Notes: generated by a model from the letters alone, not told the origin. DNA of 64,000 bases from an uncultured Acidimicrobiales bacterium (GCA_937922785.1 CALAJQ010000019.1:24328-88327); one strand, 5' to 3'; shown: positions 48,720 to 59,598, counted from the stretch's first letter. Made by a program: numbers and translations.

Positions 48720-51195
48720 CACTGCTCCAACCGAGGCCACGACGGGCGTGCCGTTCACACTCAACGGCAAAGACCTAGAGGCCAAAGACGGCGAACTTCT
48801 GATTGAAGCGGCCGAACGTAACGGCGTCCACATCCCTCGTTTTTGCTACCACCCACGTATGGAATCGGTTGGCATGTGTCGAATGTGCCTGGTCGAGGTC
48901 GACACCGGCCGTGGGCCCGGCCTGCAACCGTCTTGCATGCTCACTGTTACTCCGAACATGTTGGTCAATACCGAGAGCGAATCAACCAAAGCCGCTCAAG
49001 ACGGCGTCTTGGAACTGACACTCATCAACCATCCACTCGACTGTCCGGTATGTGACAAAGGTGGCGAGTGCCCACTTCAAGACAACGCATTTGCCTTCGG
49101 TCCAGGTGAGAGTCGTTTTGTTGAAGAGAAGCGTCACTACGAAAAGCCAATTCCAATTAGTGACTTGGTCTTTCTTGACCGAGAGCGTTGCATCCTCTGC
49201 GATCGCTGCACCCGATTTGCCGATGATGTCGCTGGTGATCCGCTGATCCACTTCATCGACCGAGGTAACCAGACCCAGGTAAACACCTTCCCTGGCTTGC
49301 CGTTCTCTAGCTACTTCAGCGGCAACACCGTACAGATTTGCCCTGTCGGGGCCCTCACTTCGAAGCCGTATCGCTTTACCGCTCGCCCGTGGGATCTTGC
49401 AGAGAACGAAAGCACCTCCACAGTTGACTCCACTGGTGCCCGTATCGTCCTTCAGTCTTCTCAGGACAAGCTGGTGAGAATTCTCGGAGTCGATTCAGAC
49501 GCAGTGAACTGGAGCTGGCTAAGCGACAAGGAGCGGTTCGCGTACGAGGCAACCAATGCCGAGTCTCGTTTGCATGATCCAATGATGGACACCAGCGGTG
49601 CGCTGGAATCGGTGAGGTGGAACGCTGCCTTAGGCGCAGCGGTAAACGCACTTGCCCTTGCTCCCAGCAAGATCGGCGTGATTGGCGGCGCCCGAATGAG
49701 CGTCGAAAGCCAGTACGCCTGGGCGAAGATGCTGAAGGGTCTCGCCGGGATCGACAACATTGACGCTCAGCTCGGCGACGGTATCGACGCCGAAGCAATC
49801 ATGAGTCTTCCCCGGGCAACAATCGATGAAGCCGCCCAACCGGGCGGAGTGATTGTTCTGGTCGGGATTGACCCCAAAGAAGATCTTCCAACGTTGTACC
49901 TGCGCTTACGACATGCGGTTGTTAAAGATGGCGCAAGCCTCATCGAGATGACGCCGCGGGCAACAGGACTTAGCGAGTTCGCCTCGGCTCGGATTCACAC
50001 CCAACCCGGATCTCTTGGCGTAATAGCCCAGTCGTTAGGCACCGGCATGGTGGGAACAAGCGTGGCTGGAGTCTCGGCCCGTCAACTAACTGATGCATCC
50101 AAGTTGCTTAAGTCCAAGCGCCCGGTAACTGTCATTGTTGGCCGTGGAAACCTCGCCGAGAGAGACGGGTACACGGTCGCAGCGCTGAAATCGCTTCGAT
50201 CAGGATTCCCTGAAGCGAAGTTCTTATCTGCGCTGCGAAGAGGCAACATCCACGGTGCCCTTGAGATGGGTTTGACTCCAGGACTACTGCCTGGCGGCCA
50301 GCCTCTTGACACCGAGATAGATGGCTGGATAACTACCCCTGCCGAACGCGGCTTGGACACCGAAGGCATTCTCAGATCCGCAGTCAAGGGTGAGATCTCA
50401 ACTCTGTTGCTGCTCGGGTCTGATCCACTTACCGATTACCCGGACCGCAACCTTGTTCGTGAGGCCTTTGACGCAGTCACCAACGTGGTATCCGTTGACG
50501 CGTTCCTCACCGAGTCATCTCAGCGAGCCAACGTTGTGCTCCCAACGACCTTGGCTGGCGAGTCAGCGGGTACGTTCCTGAACCTCGAAAACCGGCTTAG
50601 CCCAATACGGTCCAAGGTGACCGGCCCAGGCCAGACCCGCGATGATTGGATGATCGCTGCCGACATTGCCGCAGTTGCTGGGGGAGATCTTGGCTTCTCA
50701 ACAGTGTCAGAGATTCGCGAAGAGATATCAGCACTGATACCTACCTTCGCTGACATCGACTGGTCCGAGGTTGACGCTGCGGGAGACGGTCCTCTTATTG
50801 CCTCAAGTCCGCTCGTTGGATCCGACCTACGAACCAGCGGAGCCGATTACTCAGTTCCGGTGCCTAGTGGTGACTATGGTCTGCGTCTAGTGGTAGATCG
50901 CAAGATGTGGGATCTCGGCACCATGGTGAACGAGTCAGCATCACAGTCTCAACTTCATACCGAGGCCTATGCCGGGCTAGCTAGTGCAGACGCAACGCGC
51001 CTGGGCGTATTCGACGGCGACAAAGTTGCTGTAACCGCTGGTGATCATCAGGCTTCGCTGGCCGTGAAGGTCATAGCCGGACTGCCAGCTGGTTCTGTTC
51101 ACATACCTTTTAGGCTTCCTGGCTTCGATCCAGGCGAGGCCATTTCGGCGAGTTTCCCCGTGAATGAAGTCGCAGTCGAGGTCGAATCGTCATGA
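48712..51195 (+). CDS. nuoG: NADH-quinone oxidoreductase subunit G
   Basis: An 827-residue subunit with the N-terminal [2Fe-2S] domain (CYHPRMESVGMCRMC), the HxxxCxxCxxxxxC cluster (HPLDCPVCDKGGECPLQ), the two [4Fe-4S] sites (CILCDRCTRF and CPVGAL) and a large molybdopterin-oxidoreductase-like domain that has lost its cofactor. The CDKGGEC motif is the N7-neighbour region seen in many bacteria. ATG overlaps the end of nuoF. Confidence 0.97.
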   Translation: MTDTAPTEATTGVPFTLNGKDLEAKDGELLIEAAERNGVHIPRFCYHPRMESVGMCRMCLVEVDTGRGPGLQPSCMLTVTPNMLVNTESESTKAAQDGVLELTLINHPLDCPVCDKGGECPLQDNAFAFGPGESRFVEEKRHYEKPIPISDLVFLDRERCILCDRCTRFADDVAGDPLIHFIDRGNQTQVNTFPGLPFSSYFSGNTVQICPVGALTSKPYRFTARPWDLAENESTSTVDSTGARIVLQSSQDKLVRILGVDSDAVNWSWLSDKERFAYEATNAESRLHDPMMDTSGALESVRWNAALGAAVNALALAPSKIGVIGGARMSVESQYAWAKMLKGLAGIDNIDAQLGDGIDAEAIMSLPRATIDEAAQPGGVIVLVGIDPKEDLPTLYLRLRHAVVKDGASLIEMTPRATGLSEFASARIHTQPGSLGVIAQSLGTGMVGTSVAGVSARQLTDASKLLKSKRPVTVIVGRGNLAERDGYTVAALKSLRSGFPEAKFLSALRRGNIHGALEMGLTPGLLPGGQPLDTEIDGWITTPAERGLDTEGILRSAVKGEISTLLLLGSDPLTDYPDRNLVREAFDAVTNVVSVDAFLTESSQRANVVLPTTLAGESAGTFLNLENRLSPIRSKVTGPGQTRDDWMIAADIAAVAGGDLGFSTVSEIREEISALIPTFADIDWSEVDAAGDGPLIASSPLVGSDLRTSGADYSVPVPSGDYGLRLVVDRKMWDLGTMVNESASQSQLHTEAYAGLASADATRLGVFDGDKVAVTAGDHQASLAVKVIAGLPAGSVHIPFRLPGFDPGEAISASFPVNEVAVEVESS

Positions 51196-52469
51196 CCAAC
51201 TTCCTTTCTGATGGGGTCAGCGCCGGCGACATAGTTCTCGCTGGAATAAAGGCGGTCATCGCCTTTGTGATTTGTCTTGTTGCCACCATGTTGATGGTTT
51301 GGTTTGAGCGCAAGGTAGTTAGCCGCCTCCAGAACCGAATTGGCCCAAATGTGACTGGTCCGTTCGGGCTGCTCCAGACTTTGGCCGACGGAATCAAGCT
51401 GTTCTTCAAAGAAGACATCATTCCAAGCCGGTCCGACCGGTTCGTATTTCAGTTGGCGCCGTACCTGTCTTTGGTTCCGGCATTTCTGACTTTTGCGATC
51501 ATCCCGATTGCCGGGGACTTTTCGCCAGGCAACGACGGCACGGTTACCTTGCCCGGCGGCCAGGTAACGGGATTTCAAGTTGCTGACGTTCCTGCAGGCA
51601 TCTTGTTCTTCTTGGCCATGAGTTCGCTTGGCATCTACGGGATCATGTTGGCCGGTTGGTCCTCTGGCTCGAAGTACCCGCTGCTCGGTTCAGTCCGGGC
51701 CACAGCCCAAGCTATTTCCTACGAGGCGGCTCTTGGGCTCTCGCTGGCGTCAGTGATCCTGGTCTCCGGAACTCTTTCAACCAGTGGCATTGTTCAGGCC
51801 CAAGCCGAGGGTGGCTTCTTCGGCATGAACATGATCGTTACCGGGTTCGTGCCGTTCTTTGTATTTATTGTTGCTGGAACCGCAGAGCTAAATCGGCCAC
51901 CTTTTGACCTTGTAGAAGCGGAGCAGGAACTGGTCGGAGGATTCCACACCGAGTACTCGAGCATTCGTTTCGCAATGTTCTTCCTCGCTGAGTTCATGAA
52001 CACCGTCACCATGGGCGCAATCATCGTGACGCTCTTCATGGGCGGACCAAGCGCATGGTTCGGGCTCTACTTCCTGGGTTGGTTCGGTGGTTTCGTTTGG
52101 TTCTTTGCCAAGTTGTTGTTGTTCTTGTTCATGTTTGTCTGGTTCCGGGCCACTCTTCCACGTCTTCGTTATGACCAACTGATGGATCTCGGCTGGAAGC
52201 TACTCATCCCGATCTCGCTCGGTTGGCTCTTGGTCCTCGGTGGCATTCGTGTTGCCCAGAACGGAGACATCGGCCTCTTCGAATCCAATACTGCAGACGT
52301 GATCTTCGTGCTGGCGGTATCGCTTGCGATAATGGCTATCGGCGCAACCTTGCTACAGAAGGCAATTACAAACTCCGCTCAAGAACGACTGGCAAGCCGT
52401 GGCTTGCGATCGGTGCCGACTCAACAAGACCTAGCTGCGAGCACCACAGAACAGGATGGTGGCCACTAA
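51192..52469 (+). CDS. nuoH: NADH-quinone oxidoreductase subunit H
   Basis: A 425-residue eight-helix subunit that forms the quinone tunnel and first proton path. [49 protein letters not shown] and [13 protein letters not shown] are the classical motifs. The C-terminal 25 residues are a polar tail. The ATGs on both sides overlap neighbours (nuoG by 4, nuoI by 1). Confidence 0.97.
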   Translation: MTNFLSDGVSAGDIVLAGIKAVIAFVICLVATMLMVWFERKVVSRLQNRIGPNVTGPFGLLQTLADGIKLFFKEDIIPSRSDRFVFQLAPYLSLVPAFLTFAIIPIAGDFSPGNDGTVTLPGGQVTGFQVADVPAGILFFLAMSSLGIYGIMLAGWSSGSKYPLLGSVRATAQAISYEAALGLSLASVILVSGTLSTSGIVQAQAEGGFFGMNMIVTGFVPFFVFIVAGTAELNRPPFDLVEAEQELVGGFHTEYSSIRFAMFFLAEFMNTVTMGAIIVTLFMGGPSAWFGLYFLGWFGGFVWFFAKLLLFLFMFVWFRATLPRLRYDQLMDLGWKLLIPISLGWLLVLGGIRVAQNGDIGLFESNTADVIFVLAVSLAIMAIGATLLQKAITNSAQERLASRGLRSVPTQQDLAASTTEQDGGH

Positions 52470-53152
52470 TGGGTTACTTCGAAGGATTTGGTGTCACGTT
52501 CCGAAAATGGGGCGAAGGGGTAACAACCCGTGAGTACCGAGGCGGCCGCACCAATAAAGACGGCGACATTTCCGTAAAGGACGAGAAGGCCCCTAAGCCT
52601 GAACGTACTCATGGTCGACATGTTCTGAATCGCTATGAAGACGGCATGGAAAAGTGCATTGGCTGTGAGCTGTGCGCTGGGGTCTGTCCGGCGAAATGCA
52701 TCTACGTTCGCGGAGCTGACAATCCGGCCGAAGATCCAAAGAGTCCTGGCGAACGCTACGGATACGTGTATGAGATCAACTACCTGCGGTGCATTCACTG
52801 CGATCTCTGCGTCGAAGCTTGCCCGACAGAGGCCATCACCGAGACGAAGCTCTTCGAGTTCTCATTCACGAACCGGTCCGATGCGATCTACACCAAAGAA
52901 GAGCTGCTTGTTGGCGACGACGGCAAACCTCAGAACCTTCCATGGGAAGACTGGCGTCCTGGCGATGACGAGAACACTTCAGGCTGGATGCGAGCCACTT
53001 CTCCCTCGGGCAAAGCAGCCTATGAAGGACAAGTCGCTTGGGGCGGCGAGCTGGGCTATGGCGTTAGAGAACCAGAGCTTGGCCAGGCGCAGGAAGATCC
53101 ACCTGAGGTGCCCGTAGAGATCGAGACTGACGATCATGGTGGTCATCACTAA
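52469..53152 (+). CDS. nuoI: NADH-quinone oxidoreductase subunit I
   Basis: A 227-residue subunit with clusters N6a and N6b in [15 protein letters not shown] and [15 protein letters not shown]. The first helix [17 protein letters not shown] is the amphipathic membrane contact. The C-terminus beyond the second cluster is about 100 residues and acidic, ending DDHGGHH. The start at 52469 overlaps the nuoH stop (TAATG); earlier in-frame codons lie deep in nuoH and were rejected. Confidence 0.96.
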   Translation: MGYFEGFGVTFRKWGEGVTTREYRGGRTNKDGDISVKDEKAPKPERTHGRHVLNRYEDGMEKCIGCELCAGVCPAKCIYVRGADNPAEDPKSPGERYGYVYEINYLRCIHCDLCVEACPTEAITETKLFEFSFTNRSDAIYTKEELLVGDDGKPQNLPWEDWRPGDDENTSGWMRATSPSGKAAYEGQVAWGGELGYGVREPELGQAQEDPPEVPVEIETDDHGGHH

Positions 53153-53742
53153 TGGGTAATGTGGCAGAAGTAATTGTGTTCCTGATCTCAGGCGCCATCG
53201 TCTTGGGTGGCGGCCTCGGAGTGATCCTTAACCGCAACCCCGTGCACGCGGCGCTGTCATTGATCGCCTCGTTCTTTGGCGTAGCCGTGCTGTTCATATC
53301 CCAAGAAGCACACTTCCTCGCATTCGTTCAAGTGGTGGTCTACGGCGGGGCAATCGTTGTTTTGTTCCTGTTTGTGATCATGCTTTTAGGCGTCGACCGA
53401 GCTGAACAGGTGCGTGTCGAGCAGTTATCGATGCAAAGACCACTTGCGATAGTGACCGGCGTGATGCTGTTCGGACTCGCTATGGGTGGGCTGTTCTTAT
53501 CTGGTCCTGGTGGCGAAGAAGGCGCTGTTGCAGCTACCGGCCAGCAGAGCGCAATGGTGCCAATCGACGAAACCGAGCCAAACGTTCGCCAACTTGGTCT
53601 TGATCTGTTCACCCGCAACGTTCTGGCTTTCGAAGCGACCGCCATCTTGTTGACCATCGCCACCGTTGGCGCGGTTGTTCTAGTCCGTAACGAAGGCGCA
53701 GAAGACCTAGTCGTTGACGAGCCCGGCACGTCGATCGGATAG
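53152..53742 (+). CDS. nuoJ: NADH-quinone oxidoreductase subunit J
   Basis: A 196-residue, five-helix subunit. NPVHAALSLIASFFGVAVLF, AHFLAFVQVVVYGGAIVVLFLF and VIMLLGVD are diagnostic. ATG overlaps the nuoI stop. The loop VPIDETEPNVRQLG before the last helix is typical, and a DLVVDEPGTSIG tail follows the last helix. Confidence 0.96.
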   Translation: MGNVAEVIVFLISGAIVLGGGLGVILNRNPVHAALSLIASFFGVAVLFISQEAHFLAFVQVVVYGGAIVVLFLFVIMLLGVDRAEQVRVEQLSMQRPLAIVTGVMLFGLAMGGLFLSGPGGEEGAVAATGQQSAMVPIDETEPNVRQLGLDLFTRNVLAFEATAILLTIATVGAVVLVRNEGAEDLVVDEPGTSIG

Positions 53743-53754
53743 GGGAGGACCGTC

Positions 53755-54060
53755 ATGGAAGTAACCGAAGCCTGGTATCTAATCCTGAGCGCAATGCTGT
53801 TTGCCCTCGGGGCAACGGGCCTGATGATCCGACGTAACCCGCTAGTCATGTTCATGTGCGTTGAGCTGATGCTTAACGCCGTCAACATTTCCTTTGTCGC
53901 ATTTTCGAAGATGTATGACGATTTGGCCGGGCAAAGCGCCGTTTTTTTCGTTCTTGTTGTGGCGGCCGCCGAAGTAGTTGTCGGATTGTCTATCGTCGTA
54001 GCCTTGCTTCGCCGTAGACCCACCGCGACCGCGGACGACCTTGTGGAGCTACGAGGCTGA
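53755..54060 (+). CDS. nuoK: NADH-quinone oxidoreductase subunit K
   Basis: A 101-residue three-helix subunit with conserved glutamates in [13 protein letters not shown] and [20 protein letters not shown]-like ribosome site (GGGAGG) 8 bases before the ATG. Its last base is shared with nuoL (TGATG). Confidence 0.96.
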   Translation: MEVTEAWYLILSAMLFALGATGLMIRRNPLVMFMCVELMLNAVNISFVAFSKMYDDLAGQSAVFFVLVVAAAEVVVGLSIVVALLRRRPTATADDLVELRG

Positions 54061-56429
54061 TGCTTGAAGCTGCGTTTCTAATCCCGGCGTTTCCGATTGC
54101 CGGTTTCCTCTTGGTGTTCTTGTTTGGGCGCAAGTTGGGTGAACCTGTAGCGGGCTGGCTGGCCACTTTGGCCATGGCCGGTTCTTTTGTTTCAACACTT
54201 GTTGTCTTTGGCGGACTCGCTGGTCTCGAAGGCGAGGAGAGATTCTTCATTCAGAAGATCTTTACCTGGATTCCCTCTGGCACGTTCAACGTTGACATCG
54301 GACTTCTGGTTGATCCGCTAGCGGTCACAATGTGCCTGTTCATTACTGGTGTTGGCACGCTGATTCATCTTTACTCAATTGGCTACATGCACGGTGACCC
54401 GAACTTCTCAAAGTTCTTCCTTTACCTCAACATGTTTGCGGCGTCGATGCTGTTGCTGGTTCTTGGCGACAACCTGCTGTTGACCTTCCTAGGTTGGGAA
54501 GGCGTGGGTGCTTGCTCGTACCTGTTGATCTCGTTCTGGTTCACCGACGAGGCCAACGCAAGCGCTGGTAAGAAAGCCTTTGTCACCAACCGAGTTGGCG
54601 ACTTCGGCTTCATGTTGGCCACCTTCGTAATCTTCACCTCCATTGGATCCATCCGCTACGCCGACATCCTCAGCGGGGCCGACGCTATGACCACCAACGC
54701 AGCCACGGCGGCAACTCTTTTGTTCTTGTTGGCCGCCGCAGGAAAGTCGGCACAGCTTCCGCTTTATGTCTGGCTCCCAGACGCCATGGCAGGACCAACT
54801 CCGGTTAGTGCCCTGATTCACGCTGCAACCATGGTCACCTCTGGCGTGTACCTTCTCACTCGGCTGAATCCGGTTCTCGCCGAAGCAGCACAAGGCGCAG
54901 TCACAGCGATTGCTTGGCTTGGTGCCCTAACAGCCCTGTTTGCCGCAACCATTGCGATTGCTCAAACCGACATCAAGAAGGTGCTTGCGTACTCGACGGT
55001 CTCTCAGTTGGGCTACCTCTTCCTGGCAGTAGGCACCGGCGCTTACGTAGCGGCGATCTTCCACATGGTCACCCACGCATTCTTTAAGGCGCTGCTGTTC
55101 TTAGGTTCGGGTTCGGTAATTCACGGACTCGACGGTGAACAAGACATGCGTCGCATGGGCGGCCTTGCTCGAATCATGCCCATCACCGCCATGACTTTTG
55201 TAATCGGCTGGCTCGCGATCGCTGGTGTTCCACCGTTCAGCGGTTTCTGGAGCAAGGATGAGATCCTTCTCTATGCCTGGAACGAGAGCAAGCTCTTGTG
55301 GCTCGTTGGCATCATTACAGCGTTGCTAACTGCGTTCTATATGACTCGCCAGGTCATCCTTACATTCTTTGGGCGAATCAAGTTCTTTGATGCTCACACT
55401 GACGAGATCGAGATGGCGTTCGCCAATCGCGTGACAGATTCCAAGGCTGCGCTCGAGGACGCTCAGGCTTCTGTTGGCGCTGCAGAAGAAGGAGTTGCGA
55501 AGTCTGAAGCCGATTTGGAGAAGCGCACCGAAGCTTTGGCTAAGGCCGAAACAGCGGTTGAAGAGACTCGAATGGCTGTTGCAAGTTCGCTACCGGCGAA
55601 CGATGGCCACGAAAAACTCGTCAAGGCGTTCGAGAAGGCCGAGAAGGCAATTCCCAAGGCTGGAACAGCGATGGAGAAGGCGGGTGCAAAAGTCACCGAT
55701 GCCCACCAAGCACTGGCTCACGCTCAGACTGCAGTAGCGGAAGCTCGCGAACTTGCCTTGACCGCGGCTACCGCTGCCAACCGAGCGCCGAAGGCACCAG
55801 AGTACGTAACCGCGTTCACTGACGGACCAGACGTCAGCGAATTCGAGAGTCAGATGCCCGACTCCTATCGCCAACGCAACGAGTACCACCCCCATGAGTC
55901 GCCTTGGACAATGACGCTGCCTCTTATTGTGTTGTCATTCTTTGCCGCTGTCGCTGGTGGCCTCAACTTGCCATTCACCAAGGACCTTCATTTCCTTGGC
56001 CACTGGCTTGAGCCGTCGCTGTTTGGCAACGAGGCGCACCTCACCGACATCAGCACCGCCACCAAGTGGGGACTGGCTGTTGTGGCCATCGTGGTAGGCA
56101 TCGTGGCTATCTCAACAGCGTTCTATGTTTACGTGAGCGAGAAAGTGAACCCGGAAAGCATCGAGCTGGATGTGTTCGCCGAAGGTTGGCACCTAGACAA
56201 CACTTACGCCAAGGTCGCAGGTGGCCCTGGTCACGCGATGTTTGATGGTGCCGCAGCCTTTGACGCCAAGGTCGTTGACGGCGCAGTTATCGGTACTACA
56301 ACGCTGGTCTCTCGGCTGGGTGGAGTGTTTGCTTACCTTCAGCCCGGCTTTGTTCGTAGCGCAGCCCTGGGCATCATGCTTGGGTCCGCCGGAGTCCTTA
56401 TTTGGTTCCTAGCGAGGTTGTGGCTGTGA
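54060..56429 (+). CDS. nuoL: NADH-quinone oxidoreductase subunit L with coiled-coil insertion
   Basis: A 789-residue proton-pumping subunit; the usual length is about 610-660. The core is standard (NLLLTFLGWEGVGACSYLLI, LPDAMAGPTPVSALIHAATM, HMVTHAFFKALLFL). After the helix ending YMTRQVILTFFG, residues about 448-608 hold an insertion made of Ala/Glu/Lys heptads (KAALEDAQASVGAAEEGV, ALAKAETAVEETRM, AMEKAGAKVTDAHQALAH), predicted as long coiled coil or helical hairpin, before HPHESPWTMTLPLIVL resumes the core. The amphipathic C-terminal lateral helix is present. GTG of nuoM overlaps the stop. Confidence 0.95.
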   Translation: MLEAAFLIPAFPIAGFLLVFLFGRKLGEPVAGWLATLAMAGSFVSTLVVFGGLAGLEGEERFFIQKIFTWIPSGTFNVDIGLLVDPLAVTMCLFITGVGTLIHLYSIGYMHGDPNFSKFFLYLNMFAASMLLLVLGDNLLLTFLGWEGVGACSYLLISFWFTDEANASAGKKAFVTNRVGDFGFMLATFVIFTSIGSIRYADILSGADAMTTNAATAATLLFLLAAAGKSAQLPLYVWLPDAMAGPTPVSALIHAATMVTSGVYLLTRLNPVLAEAAQGAVTAIAWLGALTALFAATIAIAQTDIKKVLAYSTVSQLGYLFLAVGTGAYVAAIFHMVTHAFFKALLFLGSGSVIHGLDGEQDMRRMGGLARIMPITAMTFVIGWLAIAGVPPFSGFWSKDEILLYAWNESKLLWLVGIITALLTAFYMTRQVILTFFGRIKFFDAHTDEIEMAFANRVTDSKAALEDAQASVGAAEEGVAKSEADLEKRTEALAKAETAVEETRMAVASSLPANDGHEKLVKAFEKAEKAIPKAGTAMEKAGAKVTDAHQALAHAQTAVAEARELALTAATAANRAPKAPEYVTAFTDGPDVSEFESQMPDSYRQRNEYHPHESPWTMTLPLIVLSFFAAVAGGLNLPFTKDLHFLGHWLEPSLFGNEAHLTDISTATKWGLAVVAIVVGIVAISTAFYVYVSEKVNPESIELDVFAEGWHLDNTYAKVAGGPGHAMFDGAAAFDAKVVDGAVIGTTTLVSRLGGVFAYLQPGFVRSAALGIMLGSAGVLIWFLARLWL

Positions 56430-58042
56430 TCTCTTCAGTACTGCTTGGGGCAGAAACCACCTCATTCCCCGTGTTGCCAGCCCTGGTTGCGATTCCACTG
56501 TTGACTGCGCTGGTCATTGCATTGATCCCGGGTAGTCGAGACGACTACTTGAAGATCACGGCGCTGTCGGGTTCTTCAATTACGGCCGCATTTTCGATTT
56601 GGGTCATGGCTGCGTTCGAAACCGATGACAGCCTTCAGTTTGTTTGGGAGAGAGTCTGGGCTGCGGACCTCGGAGCGTCGTTCTCACTAGGCATAGACGG
56701 CATCTCGTTGTTCCTGGTGGTTCTGTCCGGAATCTTGTTCCCAATCGCAATCATGTGTTGTGACCCGGGTCATGACCACAAGCCTTATTACATCTGGCTG
56801 ATGGTCCTGATGGCAGGCTCGATGGGTGTCTTCATGGCAACGGACCTCCTGCTGTTCTTCCTCTTCTTCGAAGTGGTCCTAATCCCGATGTATTTCTTGA
56901 TCGGCGGATGGGGCCACGGAGATCGTGTCTTCGCTGCCACAAAGTTCTTTATCTACACCATGGCGGGCTCGGCGCTGATGCTTATCGGCATCGGCACTGT
57001 TGCAATCGGAACCGCTCGACAGACTGGCGTTCTCACCTTCAACGTGTTCGAACTCGCTGAAGCTCAGGCTTTGAGCCCTGACTTAGCTCGCTTTGCCTTT
57101 ATTGCGTTCGCCTTGGGCTTTGCGGTCAAGGTTCCCCTCGTGCCCGTGCACACCTGGCTGCCTGACGCCCACACCGAGGCTCCGACAGCTGGTTCAGTGA
57201 TCCTTGCTGGCGTCATGTTGAAGCTGGGCACATACGGTTTCATTCGATTCGGACTTTTCCTGTTCCCACAGGCGGCCAAGGATCTCGCACCGCTGTTTTT
57301 CACGCTTGGCGTCATCGGCATCGTGTACGGAGCAGTGGTAGCCACGGTGCAAAAAGATCTCAAGCGCCTCATTGCCTACTCGTCGATCGCTCACCTCGGA
57401 TTCATCATCTTGGGCATCTTTGCAATGAACACCCAAGGCATCGAAGGCGCACTGCTGCAGATGGTCAACCACGGCATCTCGACTGGCGCGTTGTTTATCT
57501 TGGTCGGCTGGATTTATGAACGTCGCCACACCCGCGAGATTGCAGCCCTAAGTGGCCTGCAGTCGGCCGCCCCGATCATGGCCGCAGCCTTCACCCTTGT
57601 AATGCTGTCCAGCATTGGCCTCCCGGGCCTCAACGGCTTTGTGGGAGAGTTCCTGATTCTTCTTGGTGCCTACTCGGCGGCCAAGTGGTGGACTGTTGTT
57701 GCGGTCACCGGAGTGATCCTCGCCGCTCTCTATCTGCTGTGGGCCTACCAACGGGTGTTCCACGGCAAGGCTGAGGGCGACAACGCAACTATGGCTGATC
57801 TCAGCCTTTCTGAAGGTCTGTCGATCTTGCCGCTAATCGGTCTGATCATCTTTATGGGTCTGTACCCCAAGCCAGTGCTGGAGCGAATGGAACCTGCAGT
57901 TGAAACGTTGGTGGCTCACTTGGAGGCCAACATTGACGGGTTCTCCGAGCCTGGCAATGACGGCGTTGAATCTCCCGCCGACGCCGAAGACCTTGTGAAG
58001 GCGGCTATTCATGGCGCTGAAGGCGAAGAGGGTGATCACTAA
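56426..58042 (+). CDS. nuoM: NADH-quinone oxidoreductase subunit M
   Basis: A 538-residue, fourteen-helix antiporter-like subunit. FFLFFEVVLIPMYFLIGGWG (proton-path glutamate), PLVPVHTWLPDAHTEAPTAG and LIAYSSIAHLGF are typical. GTG at 56426 overlaps the nuoL stop (GTGA) and is preferred over a TTG eight codons earlier. The C-terminal tail is acidic. ATG of nuoN overlaps the stop. Confidence 0.96.
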   Translation: MISSVLLGAETTSFPVLPALVAIPLLTALVIALIPGSRDDYLKITALSGSSITAAFSIWVMAAFETDDSLQFVWERVWAADLGASFSLGIDGISLFLVVLSGILFPIAIMCCDPGHDHKPYYIWLMVLMAGSMGVFMATDLLLFFLFFEVVLIPMYFLIGGWGHGDRVFAATKFFIYTMAGSALMLIGIGTVAIGTARQTGVLTFNVFELAEAQALSPDLARFAFIAFALGFAVKVPLVPVHTWLPDAHTEAPTAGSVILAGVMLKLGTYGFIRFGLFLFPQAAKDLAPLFFTLGVIGIVYGAVVATVQKDLKRLIAYSSIAHLGFIILGIFAMNTQGIEGALLQMVNHGISTGALFILVGWIYERRHTREIAALSGLQSAAPIMAAAFTLVMLSSIGLPGLNGFVGEFLILLGAYSAAKWWTVVAVTGVILAALYLLWAYQRVFHGKAEGDNATMADLSLSEGLSILPLIGLIIFMGLYPKPVLERMEPAVETLVAHLEANIDGFSEPGNDGVESPADAEDLVKAAIHGAEGEEGDH

Positions 58043-59598
58043 TGCTTGCACTCTTGGCTCAAACTCAAGTTCAAATCCCCGAGATTGTTTGGTCAGTCCT
58101 TTGGCCAATCGTGCTGTTGTCAATCGGTGGCGTCCTGCTGATTACGGCAACTTCCATAAGCCCTCGCTTGCGTGTGGGCAGCTTCCCAGCAGCGATGACG
58201 ATCGTTTTGGCCGGAGCCTCTCTGGTTACGCTGCCCCTGATTTGGAGCAAGGTTCGCGATGGCGGAGGTCAGCTACCAGTTATCGCTGACGCAATACGAA
58301 TCGACGCATTCACTTTGTTGGTCACCGGCATCATGTGTGCTTCACTAATCGTTGTTTCTCTGCTTCTCGATGACTACCTGAGGACCGAGGGTCTCGACGG
58401 TCCGGAGTGGTATGTCCTCTTGCTGATGTCAGCAACTGGCGGCATTCTGATGGCCGCCGCAAACGACCTCATCGTCACGTTCCTCGGTTTGGAGATCCTC
58501 AGCATTGCGGTTTACGTGCTTGCGGCCTTGCACCTGCGTCGGACCAAGTCTCAAGAAGCCGGCTTCAAGTACTTCATTCTTGGCGCACTTTCGTCGGCGA
58601 TCTTCCTTTATGGCATCGCCATGATCTACGGAGCTACTGGTTCTCTTCGGCTTACCGACATTGCGCAGTTCATAGCAAGTGGAAACTCGGCCGGTCTAAG
58701 CCCGCTTACTGAGAGTTCGCTTTTGCTCGCTGGAATGGCGATGTTGCTGATCGGGTTTGGTTTCAAGATCTCGGCAGCACCATTCCACCTGTGGACCCCA
58801 GATGTTTATGAAGGCGCTCCCACGCCAGTAGTTGCCTTCATGGCCTCTGCAGTTAAGGCGGCAGGCATGGCCGGCCTCTTGCGGGTCTTCATTGTCGCCT
58901 TCGGGGTAGTAGCCGAAGACTGGCGGCCCGTAGTTGGTGCCATGGCCATCTTGTCTGTAGTCATCGGCGCTGCTTCGGCACTTGGCCAAGACAACGTCAA
59001 GCGCATGCTTGCGTACTCTTCAATTGTGCACGCCGGCTTCATGTTGGTTGGCCTTTACGCCGCAGCTTCGGGCGCGGCCCAGACCGGCACACGCTCGGTT
59101 GTGTTCTACCTCTTTGCTTATGCGGTGATGTCGCTCGGAACCTTTGCTGCGTTCACTCTGATTGGCGGCCGGGGCGATCAGAACCACTCGCTATCGGCCT
59201 ATGTAGGTCTGTCGCGAAGCAACCCAATGGTGGCATCGTTGCTGGCGGTCTTACTGCTTGCACAGGCCGGAATGCCATTCACTATTGGCTTCTGGGCTAA
59301 GGCCCGAGTAATCATTGCTGCGGCCAACGGCGAGAACTACGTAGTGGCAGCAGTAGCGATGGTGGCGGCCGTCGTAGCTGCCTTTGTTTACCTTCGCCTT
59401 ATTGTGACCATGTTCATGATCTCTGAACCAGACGAGGCAGGCGAGGCTGAGGCTTCTGGGGCTCAGCTTCGGATCTCTCGCTCGGGCCTGTTTGCGCTTG
59501 GTATTGCTGCGGCTGCAACGATGATCTGGGGTCTTTTCCCCGGGTTCGGAGGCGATTGGTTTGGCGAGGCCACCCGAGCGCTCCTAGAGCTCCGCTAG
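58042..59598 (+). CDS. nuoN: NADH-quinone oxidoreductase subunit N
   Basis: A 518-residue antiporter-like subunit that ends the first complex I operon. FLGLEILSIAVYVLAALH, SQEAGFKYFILGALSSAIFLYG, FHLWTPDVYEGAPTPV and MLAYSSIVHAGFML are the family signatures. No terminator hairpin was recognised in the 41 bases before the next gene. Confidence 0.96.
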   Translation: MLALLAQTQVQIPEIVWSVLWPIVLLSIGGVLLITATSISPRLRVGSFPAAMTIVLAGASLVTLPLIWSKVRDGGGQLPVIADAIRIDAFTLLVTGIMCASLIVVSLLLDDYLRTEGLDGPEWYVLLLMSATGGILMAAANDLIVTFLGLEILSIAVYVLAALHLRRTKSQEAGFKYFILGALSSAIFLYGIAMIYGATGSLRLTDIAQFIASGNSAGLSPLTESSLLLAGMAMLLIGFGFKISAAPFHLWTPDVYEGAPTPVVAFMASAVKAAGMAGLLRVFIVAFGVVAEDWRPVVGAMAILSVVIGAASALGQDNVKRMLAYSSIVHAGFMLVGLYAAASGAAQTGTRSVVFYLFAYAVMSLGTFAAFTLIGGRGDQNHSLSAYVGLSRSNPMVASLLAVLLLAQAGMPFTIGFWAKARVIIAAANGENYVVAAVAMVAAVVAAFVYLRLIVTMFMISEPDEAGEAEASGAQLRISRSGLFALGIAAAATMIWGLFPGFGGDWFGEATRALLELR

